This document shows positions 45,509 to 56,810 of a stretch of DNA of 64,000 bases, one piece after another. Positions within the stretch are counted from its first letter, which is position 1; each line of letters opens with the position of its first letter. The notes below the pieces were generated by a model. It ran no database searches, was not told the origin of the DNA, and worked only from the letters and a program-made list of their open reading frames with translations. A program made the position numbers and the translations under genes. The stretch comes from Fallopia convolvulus (Eukaryota; Streptophyta; Magnoliopsida; Caryophyllales; Polygonaceae): assembly GCA_964016875.1 (NCBI GenBank), contig OZ024724.1, positions 36,169,786 to 36,233,785 on the forward strand, written 5' to 3'.

Positions 45509-48500
45509 TAGACCCGAAACTTTCCGGGCTTGGGCCGGGCACGGGCCGGGCCAAATCTGAAACTTTGTCCGGACACCCGGGCCGGGCCAAACCCGGCCCT
45601 GTCAGTTGGGCAATTTACCTTGCCCATACCCGCCCGGATTCCGGGCCGGGCTGACCTTGGGCTAGCCCGGTTCATAATAAAAGATATTCAATACATGTTA
45701 AAAAACTCAAAATATCATTCAAGTCTACATATCCTGTTAAAAAATACAAAACATCATTCAAGAGTCTACATATCCTCATTCAAACCCAAATTCAGAACCT
45801 GTTAAAAGAAATTCAGACCATCATTCAATGTTTCAAACCCAAATTAAGAACATTTTTTGCAAAACATGCATTAAGTCTACATATCTTTAAGCAGTCACCA
45901 GAAAACAAAAACAAAAGCAAGTCCTAATACAAGTGTTTTTAAGCAACAACTGAGTGATCCAAAACCCAAATTCAAAACAACATAAAGCTAAAATAATGAA
46001 CCAGAAGGGCAGCAATCCTTGTAATGTTAATTCTGATAACACTATCTCTAATCTTCTTCATCTACAATCTGAGGTGCATCACCAATTCTGAACATACTTG
46101 TACACCCTTGCAATTTATGAATGGAATAACACTATTAGATTAATTGAAAAAAAAATGAAAGATATAAATAGAATATTGTTTACATACTAAATTACTAACC
46201 TGGTTCAAGTCCTTTTGCACGTAACCAATCTTCATAGCATGCAAGCGCTTCAACTGTTGAGGATGAAATGGAGCTTCTAGATGAAGTAATAATTTTTTTT
46301 CCTAAACTGAAAGCTGATTCTGAAGGAACTGTTGAGATAGGAACACTTAGCAAATCACGAGCCAAAGCTGAAAGTACAACAAACCGAGAAGAATCATGCT
46401 TCCAATGTTGCAATATGTCAAAACCCTCTTGGGCTGCAGTAGGCTTTTCATTCAAATAAAGATCCAGATCTGAATTAAAATCTGTCTTCATTTTCTTACT
46501 CATAAACTGATCAAATCTCTCCCCATCAGAGTCACTATCAGAATCAACAAACTGAACAGATTTAGAGCTATTTGCCCCATCACGATTGACAGCCCCATGG
46601 CCTGGATCAGTATATACTTTTTTGTACTCTTCCAACAATTCAATCAAAGTACCCTTTATCTTCTTGACCATCTCATTAGCATATTCTTCCCTAAATAATT
46701 TCTCATACATATACCCAACTCCAACCAACTTTATTTGAGGATCCAAAACAACAGCACAAGAAAGAAGTAAACTATATTCTTCCCAATAGTTTTCAAATTT
46801 CAGATGCATTTCATCCACCATTTTAGACAAAATAGAGGGACGTCCTACATGCTTTGTTAGCAACCTATGAATTTTCCACACTCCATGAAAATACAAATTA
46901 GATGTAGGTGTCTTAGAGGCAGAAAACTCATTAGTTACATCATAAAACACTTTGAGAAACCTTTTTAGCTGGACAACCTTTTCCCATTCCTCTTTTGTAA
47001 GCCGATGAATTGTCAAATCAACATCCTTAGCAACAAAATTTTCTAGGGCATCTCGAAAATACAAATACCGCTCAAGCATAGTATAAGTATAATTCCACCT
47101 AGTAGGTGTATCTAAACGAAGCTTCATAGTAGTGTTCAGACCATAACTTGTTTCAGAAACTTCATAGAACTTTTATTTTTGGGCATTGAATGCCTCAAAT
47201 GAGTGACAACCTTTCTTATCTTAACAAAAACAGCATCTATGACTTTCAACCCAGCATGCACCACCAAATTAATGATATGACATGAACAACGCATGTGAAA
47301 AAACTCTCCATGCAACACTAGTGAGTGTTTCCTAATTAAATGACCTCTAAGAGAAGAAATCATTGTGTCGTTGTATGATGCATTATCAAGAGTGAAGTTG
47401 AACACTTTATCACTAATTTTCCATTCACCCAAGCATAACAAAACCTCATCAGCAAGAAAAGAACCATCAAGTTGAGGCAACATGGCAGCAAATTTAACTA
47501 TTCTCTTTTGTAGTTTCCATTTTCTATCAATCCAATGGGCTGTGATACACATGAATTCATCAGTAGTGTGCTCACTTCTCCAATTATCTGATGTGAAACA
47601 AATACGACCAGGAGCGTTTTGCAATTCTTTAGCAACTAAAAGTCTTTGGGCATTGTATTGGTTTAATGTATCTTTTTGAATCGTTACCCTACTGATTTGA
47701 TTAAAATGTGGTGCGACCACACCCATGAAATATTTGAACCTCGGTGCCTCCACAAGACTAAATGATTGTGCAGTTGATACAAACATAACAACCATGGCAT
47801 CACGAATTGCATCTAAACTAGGAATAGGCACATTCAAATTTATAGAATTTGAAGGGTTAGATGATCCTACTATAGAAGGAGGAGGAAGCCCAGAACCTGA
47901 TATGCAGTAGCTCTTTGCATTACGGTATATTTTCGCTGGACATTTTTCTAGGTGCCTCTTCAAATGAGTTGTGCCATTGTTGTGCTTGACGTTGAAAGTG
48001 TTCTTGCAATGTTTGCAAATAGCCTTGACATTTCCATCACCTAACTCTTTTCTTTCCATTTCACTCCACACTTTTGATTTCTGTCGTTTCCCTTTTGAAC
48101 TGCATTGAGTACTTTCAATAGCAAGAGTGTCATCAGTTTCATCATGGTTTTCAGAATTCGAGTCTTCATCTCCCTGGTGATCCAATGGATCCATCCTAAC
48201 ACATTGTAAAGAAGCAAACATTTCAGCCCTAAATAATAGAAGAAATCAAATCTGAAATGTTCAAATTTATCACTAACATTTATCTAATTCGAAAGCCCAT
48301 ACATTTGAGCCCTAATTTTTAGAGCTCTAATTCGAAATCCCTAATATTTTAGCCCTAAAATAGATGGACGCCCTACATATATCTAAGCAAATCTGATAAT
48401 CAAAAGCCCTAACATTTTAGCCCCAATTTTTTTGAACTAGATGACAAATCTGAAACAAATCTAATATGTTCAAATTTCAACCCAAAATGTTCAAACATAT

Positions 48501-49098
48501 CTGAAATACCTTGTGTCCATGGCTGAGGAGTGAGGAGTGATGCTCTTGATTGTTGAAGGTCCGAGAAAGAGGTCCGAGAAAGGGGAGGCCCTCGGTTGAA
48601 CAGCTCAGCAGCAGAAGAAAGAGGACCTCGGGGCGGTTGAGCGGTTGAGCACGACCAACAGAAGAAAGAGGAGGCTTGGGCCTAAGCAAGGACTTTCAGA
48701 GAGAGAGAGAGAGGAGGAAGAAACAACCTCCATTAATGGAGATTCAGAGATCAGAGAGAGACGAGGAAGAAGGGGTTTGAGAGAAAGGCAAGGAAGAAAT
48801 CAGATAAATATGGGAAAGGAGTGAGCGGCGTGCATTTAGGGTTTTATGACATGATGTCTCCTCCCTTTCCCTTATATACTACACCTATTTATTAATTTTA
48901 TTTTTTGTTAATAAAATCCGGGCCGGACCTCGCAGGCCTACTGGGTTTGAGACATGACCATGCCCGGCCCAAGTTTTACCGGGCCGGGCCTGCCCGACCT
49001 GGATGGGCTTAAACCTATGCCCGAACCTGGGGTATTGGGCGTGCGGGCCGGGCAGGTCGGGTGGGCCGGGCGGGCCGGACCGGTTTCTTTCAAGTCTA
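45509..49098 (-). mobile_element. hAT transposon, 3.6 kb
   Basis: Perfect 8-bp target duplication GTTGCAAT (45501-45508, 49099-49106). Short terminal inverted repeats TAGACCCGAAA / TAGACTTGAAA. Subterminal regions (45530-45670 and 48915-49080) are full of GGGCCGGGC/CCGGGCC words in opposite orientation at the two ends. Encodes a minus-strand hAT transposase that is nearly complete. Confidence 0.95.
46048..48195 (-). pseudogene. hAT transposase (BED finger, C-terminal dimerisation domain)
   Basis: Catalyses hAT excision and insertion in active relatives. ATG chosen at 48195 (MDPLDHQGDEDSNSENHDET). BED-type zinc finger CKHCKNTF ... HLKRHLEKC at about 48020-47935. Core with MLPQLDGSFLADEV and CHIINLVVHAGLK. 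A one-base frameshift at about 47135 separates it from LRLDTPTRWNYTYTMLERY. The hAT dimerisation region (ALARDLLSVPISTVPSESAF, ITSSRSSISSSTVEALACYE) ends near 46200. A probable 93-bp intron (46199-46107, GTTAGT..GCAAG) joins a last small exon (46106-46048) ending FRIGDAPQIVDEED. Apart from the frameshift it looks intact, which suggests a young insertion. Confidence 0.88.
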
Positions 49099-49106
49099 GT
49101 TGCAAT

Positions 49107-50375
49107 CCAACAAAATATTACCTTGTGAGTTCTTATTTTTAGCCTTGACTTTTCATGTGTGATTTGCTCTCTTTATGTATATTATCTCTTGGAATTGTGA
49201 TGGTTATCTATTTCTCAAGACCTGTATAAGATTTTTAGTTCAATACTTGTGAAAATCATATGATAGACAACTTATTTTTCATAATCCCTATTAATCCCTA
49301 TCCACCCTTACAATATCCTTGTTTTGATAGCCAATTTGAGCTTTAGCCTTTTATTTGTTGCTCCACAAAATTATTCCTAGCCGAGATAAGCTTGATCCTA
49401 TTCTGGGGATTAGGACTTAGTTGGAGAGGAATGATTTTTGTAGAGTACAAAAGAGATGTGTTGGTTAAAAAATAAAGGTTTTGGGAAGGGTAGATTGAAA
49501 GTCTCTTGTTTTTAATTATGTAAAAAAGGTCTCTTGGTTAAAAGAAAGAATGCACAGAGAAAGAAAGATAATAAGATCGATACCAACCTATGTGGGCTTG
49601 GTACCGAAGGAAAAGATGAGCAAAAGTTCAACTCGTTACCGACCCTCACAGATCAGTACTGAGGCAAGTCGAGAAAGAAAAATTGTATAAATGAAGAAGA
49701 AGAAATGCAAAAAAAAGAGAAAGAATGAATAAGGAAGATGCGCAGTGTGTTTAAAGTTTAAAACAAGAGATTCTTTAAGTTTTTATGAGGCTTTCTAGGA
49801 TTTTAATGGTGAGTGAAGAGTGTGTTTTAATGATTTAGTGAGTTTTGTATATGTTGTTTTTATGAGAGTTTTTGTGTTATATGTGAGCTTTTAGGAGTCT
49901 TTGATTTCCGGATATTATTAGCACCACATAGCCAAAATATTTTCACGCCTTATTGTTATTACCAAGCCCCATTACAACCCGGCCGAATGGAAGCTTCTAT
50001 GAAGTTTTTCATTGAGCCTAAGTTCTCTTGATGATTTTTGCTTGTCTTGACAAAACTTTTGGTGGAGAGTTTGGTGATATAAGTTCCAATTTTTATGAGT
50101 TCTTGCATATAAGATTGAGTTGAGAGATTGAATTTATAGCCCAAATACGTGAGAGTTGAGTGAAACACATTATCCTTGGTGAGGTTGGATTGTGATTGCT
50201 TATGTCTATTGGTGCTTATATATGTGTGATGATGTTAATAGTCATTTTACTATTTTTGCTATGTGTTTGAAACTTGCTTTTTAGATAAAGGCTATTACTT
50301 GATGAGCATGATGTTTGGGTTTGGTTATTGTTTGTTGATTGCTTGAGGACAAGCAAGCTTAAGTATTTGGTATTT
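49107..50375 (+). other. A2 3' non-coding region
   Basis: No gene. Shares blocks with the A1 3' region: 'ctatgaagtttttcattgag', 'tattaccaagccccattaca', 'ggttatctatt'. Palindrome pairs at 49578/49599 and 49633/49653. The stem-loop TTGCTTG-AGGA-CAAGCAA (50339-50356) lies about 20 bp before the 3' LTR. Confidence 0.7.
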
Positions 50376-50952
50376 CGATGTTCATATTTTTTAGTATAGT
50401 TTTAGGTGTTTTTCTTAGGTTATTTGGTTTAATTTTAGTGAAGTTTAGTGTGTTGTGTGTTTTTTGATGAGTTTGCATATTTTGTGAAAATTATGGACGC
50501 TACTCCGTTTTAGTGTTTTTCTAAGGTTTTTGAAGCGGAAAAGAGGATTTCGAGAAGAGCTGGAGTCAAGTGTTAGATGGTGAAATGCATAGAGGAAAGA
50601 GAAGAAAGAATACACCTTGGAGAAGCTATGAAGAGTGTAAAAAAAGCCAAAACAGAGAGCTTGTTACCGACCTGTGAGGGTCGGTACCGAGCTGAGCAAT
50701 AGAGTTTTACTCGAGGAATTCAACAAGAGTCTACCGACCTTGTGCAGGTCGTTACCGAGGTAACCTGTGTCGGTAGGCTGCGCCGACTTTCAAAAATCTA
50801 TCTTTTATCTTGTAATCTTTTTAGTTAAGAAAGTTTTTATCTTTTATGATCCTTGTTAGATAGTTTCTTTTAGTATAAATACCTTGTTTTAGTTCAAGTT
50901 GAGAGGGTTAGCTAGTCGTTTGAGAAGAACATGTTAGTTTGGAGATGTTCGT

Positions 50953-51005
<53 letters not shown>

Positions 51006-51817
51006 GAATGTCGAGCTTTGTTTGCTCTTGTTCTTTGAGTTCGAAACGTGTTTGTATTGAAGACGAGATTTTTATATTTCAAGTAAGTTTTATTTCAATG
51101 TTTTAATTCAATACAGTTGTTTGTTTTGTTTCAATCATGAGTGATTAGTTTACTTTTCTAGGATCGAGGTTGAAACCCGACATAATTATGGATGATTGAA
51201 TGTGTGTGTTGAAGTTTTGATTGCCTTTTATCTTTTAACTACTTGATTTGTTCTTATACTTAGACGAAAGTCGAAGTAATTTGAGTTTATCGCTTGATCG
51301 AAAGAGAAAGTTGTAATCTTGAATGTTGATATTGTTCGATAATGAAAGTTTCGAGCTTTGGATTCCAAAATAAGTAGAAAGTGAATTCATTTATGAAAAT
51401 TGATTGATTTGCTTATTTAGTCAGTGAAAGTTTATAGCTTTATCTTTAAAGGCATGATAATAATCATTCGCACTAGTTCATATGCATGATTATGGCGTGG
51501 TAGCTCTTATCCTAGTTGTTTTTATCCTTTGAATCACCTTTCGTGTTCATTCGTACACACCCGTTACCGAGGCACACAGGACGGTACCGAGCATGCAGTT
51601 GATTCGATTTGTTTGCGTAGTTTTAGTAGAAACCCAACGTCGTTACCGACCTTGACAAGGTCGGTATCGAGGGCTGTCGTAGCCTAGTTTGTTCCTTGCT
51701 TTCGTAGTTCAGTAATTAAAAAACCTTGCTTCCCGTGGACGATCCTGACCTCCCTATACTCAGCGGGGTCTTGACTACAAATTGTATTTGTTGTCGAGTT
51801 AAATCAGCCCTTCAACA
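50376..51817 (+). repeat. A2 3' LTR
   Basis: Begins CGATGTTCAT (TG changed to CG) and ends CCCTTCAACA. Contains a (GA)n tract at about 50958-51002 and palindrome pairs at 50661/50681, 51561/51581 and 51640/51661. Followed by GGTCG. Confidence 0.85.
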
Positions 51818-52068
51818 GGTCGGTACCGATCCTGTTGGCAAACCCAATTTTTTTTCTTTTTCTACTTTTTTTTAGGTTCATTGTCGAGTCAGTAACGACC
51901 CTAACCAGGTCGGTACCGACCCTGTCGATAGATCTCAGTTTTTTTCCTTTCAGTTTGTTTTACGGGATCACTGTAGGCTTGTTACCAACCCCCTGGCCTC
52001 GGTACTGGCCCTCTATGAGAACCCGTTTTGCTTTTAATTTTTTTTGTTTTTGTTTTTGCTTTTAGTGT

Positions 52069-54657
52069 ATGCCAGCTGAGGGACGTCGAGTTGTCTCTAA
52101 TCCAGTAATTGACCTTGACCCCCAGCAATCCTTCCACCACCGATTAAGAGAACGAGCCATGGCTATAACACTTGAAGAGATGGCTCAACAGATGGCTGCT
52201 TTCCACAGACAGATGGAGGCATTTCAAGCTGATAGAGATCAAGAACGGGAGCAACGTTCTCAATTACAAGAGCAGTCGAATGATATCCCTAAGAATGCCA
52301 AGCAATACATGCACTCGGAACTAAGGGTGCCAGAGTCTGCAATTGAGCTTCCTGAGATAGAGAAGATCTTTGAGATCAAACCTCAATTCATATCCTTGAT
52401 CAAAAGGGCTCAATTTGAGGGAAAACCCACTAAATACCCAATAGAACATATTAGAAATTTGCTTGATTTATGTGACACTATTGCTAGTAGCAGTGTCTCT
52501 TTAGAATATGTTCTGTTGAAAGCTTTTAAGTGGTCTCTTACAGGAAAGGCCTTGAGCTGGTTAGAGAGCCTACCTCCCAAGTCAATAAAGAAGTGGGAAA
52601 CTCTGCATGACTTGTTCATGACAAAGTTCTTTCCACCTGCCAAGACTACGAAGTTAAGGAAGCGCATCACCTCCTACCACTAGCTGCCTAATAAGACCTT
52701 TGTGGAGAGATGGGAGAGATTCAAGGAGATGCTTAGACAGTACCCAACCCATGGGCAACCACAATATGTGCTCCAAGAGATCTTCTTCCAAGGGATCAAC
52801 ACTAAAACGAAGAACCGCATCAACCTGCACACTGCTTGCGGTTTCATAGAGATGGATCATGATGAGGGGTGGGCATTGCTTGACAAATTGACCAATTATG
52901 ATGCAATTTATGGCACACAGCAAGCCCAACAACCTCAATGGCGGCTCTATAATCCAAACGAGGATGAGGTCGACCTTGAAGTGAAGCACCAATTCTTAGA
53001 AGACGAGATCAACCGCCTGAAGAAGCATGTAAGTTATCTTAAATCATCTCCTTCTCGTCAAGAATGTGGGTCTCAAGCACATGCTACTTCCGCATGCACT
53101 AACTTGCAACAAGTCCGTATTGATGAGGCATATGAAGAAGTTAACTACATGAGGGGTCCATATAGGAACCAAGATAATACTTTTTATGCAGGGATAAATA
53201 ACAATCAACCAACCTGGGGCAATTATGCACATGGCCAAGGGAACCAACCTACTCAGCAAGACCAAAGGGTTCAGCCTTACAAACCACCAGGCTATCAAGA
53301 GCCATCTTCATGGATACAAGGGCTACAAGAGGATATTAATGGAGTCCACAATAAGATTGATGGAATCTGTTCTGACCTAAAAGGTGTACATGTACAATTA
53401 GGAGAGATCGAAACATGGAGAACGAGTGTAAACTCCCACCTCGGCCAACTAGCTTCCTAGATTCCAAGACCTCAAGGTCACCTCCCTGGTCGTGCTGAGG
53501 AGAACCCGAGAGGGCAAATTGCAGCAATACACCTCAGAAGTGGAAAAGAGTTGCTTGATCGAGCCAAACCTACAAATATTGAGCACGACGATGAAGAGAA
53601 TGCCCCAGTCTGGCCCATTACCGACCCCCACAATATCGATACCGAGGCTCAACAGGTCGATAACGACCAGCCCAGGGTCGTTAACATGCCATCCATGCCA
53701 TCCATGCCTTCTAGAACATCGATCGACCCTCTTGTCGATTCGGTAGAGCCTTGATCCGGGCCTCTTTCTTCTCGAAGTCCGTCAAAAACTCTTCCTTTCC
53801 CGACCAAGAAAGCTAATGATGTCATGGAAGGAAAGTTTAGACGTTTTGTTAAGATTCTTCAAGGGTTAAATATTTCTATTCCATTTACTGAAGCCCTTAA
53901 TGAAATGCCTGCCTATACTAAATTCTTGAAAGAGATCTTAAGCGGGAAACGATCAATTTCTAAGCTAACCGATGAAGTCTGATCCATAACGCTCCTTGAA
54001 AAGCTTGGCGATTCTGGTAAGTTTGCAATCCCAATTGGTATTGGGACTCACCGTTTCAAAGCGCTTTGTGATTTAGGTGTTAGTGCCAACCTATTGCCAT
54101 TATCTATTTGGTCAAAATCTAGTATGGGACCATTAGAACCGATCAACATGAGGTTGTACATGGCAAATGAATCTTGTGTCAAGGCAACTGGAATCGTTGA
54201 CGATGTCCCTATCCAAGTTGGAATTTTTTTTATTCCCAACGACTTCATTGTTCTAGATATGCCAAAAGACCATGTGGTGCCAATTATTCTTGGAAGACCA
54301 TTCTTAGCCATTGCAAGAGCACGAGTTGATGTTAGAAAAGGACTTCTCACGTTTGACATTGGAGAAGAGAAGGTCGAGTTTCACTTCAATCTGGTCGTGA
54401 ATGAGGTTTCTAGTTGTAGTACTGAAGAGCCTACCGACCCACCATGGTTCGGTACCGACCCCTCTCTGAGTACAAAATCGGGCAAATTCAATGGAGACAC
54501 GCCTACCAAGGAGCCAAACGACCCCCCATGGGACGGTAACGATCCTTATCTGAAGGAGCATGAAGCTAGAAGCAGATTCAGGCACGATATCGAGGCACTC
54601 CCGGACCCAGATAGGTCGGTAACGACCCACCTAGCCTCGTTAACGAGCCCTTCATGA
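52069..54657 (+). pseudogene. A1 gag-protease
   Basis: Capsid and protease polyprotein of A1, in a single frame from ATG 52069 (MPAEGRRVVSNPVIDLDPQQ). It has only in-frame stops (52681, 53458, 53752, about 53980) and ends at TGA 54655. Gag core: PIEHIRNLLDLCDTIASSSV, KAFKWSLTGKALSWLESLPP, WETLHDLFMTKFFPPAKTTK, then FVERWERFKEMLRQYPTHGQ and EIFFQGINTKTKNRINLHTA, about 52380-52840. A Gln/Asn-rich linker follows, then an LRSGKEL block (about 53530). The aspartic protease has ALCDLGVSANLLP (catalytic D-L-G; about 54070) and IILGRPFLAIARA (about 54285). Three of the four stops look like C-to-T changes. The frame then stops instead of entering RT. Confidence 0.92.
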
Positions 54658-54930
54658 AAAATCCAGGTGAGTCTTCTAGCTCTAATCCTATTAGTTCTGG
54701 TCATGATCCCTTCTTGTTCTATACTAGATCCTACTGTTAGTCCTGTGAATGAGTCGAAGCCTCCTTGGTTTTCGGATTTTACTAACCCTTATGTAGGAAT
54801 TCTGAGCATACTTGTTGATGATAGAGGACAAAATGTCTTGGAAAGAAGCGTTGAAGCTTTTCATCTAAGTATGCGGTTTCTCTTGATCCCTTCAGTGCTG
54901 GATGGAAGCCACCATAGGGCTACGGTAAGT
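54658..54930 (+). pseudogene. A1 scrap of the pre-integrase segment
   Basis: SKPPWFSDFTNPYVG (about 54756-54800) matches the APWFADFSKYIVGG block that precedes integrase in A2. The frame then fades. So about 3 kb of RT, RNase H and integrase are deleted between gag-protease and this point. Confidence 0.6.
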
Positions 54931-56810
54931 TCGTCAGGCTAACAGCGTTAAAAATAGCGCTTTACAGGAGGCAACCTACTTTTGGTTTTTCTTTCTTACT
55001 TTTTTTTCTAGCTTTCTTTTGACTTGTTTTTAGGATAGATTAGTGTAGTAGGGATAGAAGTTTTTCTAAAGTGAATCAGGTACAAAACGATGAGATTAAG
55101 TGCTAAATGGAAGAAGGAAAAATCAATGCACTCGGTATAAGAGCAACAATGAAAATCGGTGTACAACCAGTTGGTTCGTTATTGGCCCCTACGGGTCGGT
55201 ACCGACCTTTACTGGATAATCGAGAAAATTCGAACTCCTCTAGTGATTAATGGTTTCAAGAAGCTTCAGTTTTATTTTGTGATTTCCCTTTTCTTTTCCC
55301 TCTTTATTCTTTTCATGTTTTTAAACAGTGAGGACACTGTTTGGGGTATGTATGGGGTGGGGGAAAAAGAAACTCAGTTTTTGTGTTTTAGGATTGATAA
55401 TGTTCCACTTAGATGTCCTATGATATGCCATAACTTGCTTGATCATGTAATTCCTTTAGCATGTTTAGATTGTTTTGCCTAAATCATGTTGAAAATTTAT
55501 TTTTATGTGGATATTTAGCTTGTGATGAAATTGAGCACATATGATCTTAGTTAGAAGTGACTTAAATCCAACAAAAATTGCTACCTACTGAGTTATTTTT
55601 GGCCTTATAGGGAAAACATAAAAAATCCCTCTTCTTTTTTTTGTGTGATTTACTCTCCTTATGCATATTATCTCTTGTCATTGATATGGTTATCTATTAC
55701 TTAAAGCCTTTATGAGATATTAGTTCATTGCATGTGAAATCATATGATGGAGAACTTATTTCTTTAACCTACTTTTTATCCTTTCTTTTTACCTACATTA
55801 TCATTATCCTATTTTTGAAGCCAATTTGAGCCTTAAAGCCTTTTATTTTAGCTCCACAAAATTGTTCCCTAACCAATGAAAGCTTGACCCTATCCGGGGA
55901 TTAGGACTTAGTGTCGATTATTGTGATGGTTTTGTTGATAAGAGATGTATTGGTTCAAGTGTGGGGTAATGTTGGGTTGGGTAATTGTTGATCTTGCAAA
56001 AGTTTATAATGTAAAAGGAGTTTGGTTCCCTATATGCACTAAGAAAAAAGAAGAAATCAGAGCATACATTGTTACCGACCTAGTAGGTTCGGTATCAACC
56101 TTTCTAGAAAAATCAGCAATGAAAGAGAGAAAGAAAAGAAATATGAGAGAAGTCAAAACCTGGAAAGAAAAGTGCTAAATAGTGAAAAAAAAGGTGTATG
56201 AGCCAAATTTCCTTGTTGTTTTGAGCAAGATTAGTTGGGATATTAAAAGAGTTAATGAGATGAGTATGCATAATGTTTGAGTGAGTTTGGTATGTTCTTT
56301 TGATGTAATTGGTGAGTTGTGGGTGAGAGTTTAGGAGTCTATATTCTCGGATTTTTAGCACCGTGTAGCCAAAATATTTCCATGCTTTGTTATTACCAAG
56401 CCCCATTACAACCCGACCGAATGGAAGTTTCTATGAAGTTTTTCATTGAGCCTAAGTTCTATGGATGATTTTTATGTGTTTTGACATCTCTGGTGGAGAG
56501 TTTGGTGATATAAGTAACAATGACTATGTTGATTTTTGTATATTGGATTGAGTTGAGAGTTATTATTCTAAGCCCAAAAACTTGAGAGTTGAGAGAAACA
56601 CATTACCCTTGTAAGGTTGGATTCTTAGTTGCTTTTGCTTGAGGTTGCTCATATATTTGTGATGACATTAAGAGTCACTTGTCTATCAATTTCTACTTGT
56701 GCATTGATGTTGCTTCTTGATAAAGGAATTTACTTGAAGAATCTAATGATGGTTTTGATTCTTGTCTTGTTGATTGCTTGAGGACAAGCAAGTCTAAGTA
56801 TGAAGTATTT
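54931..56810 (+). other. A1 3' non-coding region
   Basis: No gene. Holds the conserved block TCGTCAGGCTAACAGCGTTA plus AATAGCGCTTTACAGGAGGC (54931-54977), palindromes at 55176/55196 and 56069/56089, blocks shared with A2 ('tattaccaagccccattaca'), and the stem-loop TTGCTTG-AGGA-CAAGCAA (56774-56791) about 20 bp before the 3' LTR. Confidence 0.7.

Larger units (their letters stand above)
26455..51817 (+). mobile_element. A2: inner Athila-like Ty3/gypsy element
   Basis: Its LTRs share the sequence TGATGTTCAT..TTAGTATAG (5' from 26455, 3' from 50376). A near-perfect 5-bp target duplication flanks it: AGTCG (26450-26454) and GGTCG (51818-51822). The 5' LTR is split by A3 (27016-32662) and cut off at 32975 by the MULE, with loss of the LTR end, PBS, gag, protease and early RT. 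It retains RT, RNase H, integrase, an env-like ORF and the 3' region. It also hosts a solo LTR (43882-45254) and a hAT transposon (45509-49098). Confidence 0.8.

Noticed and set aside
55945..56178. ORF in the A1 3' region
   Set aside because: No homology recognised; it lies between 3' non-coding blocks conserved in A2, where it is not open.
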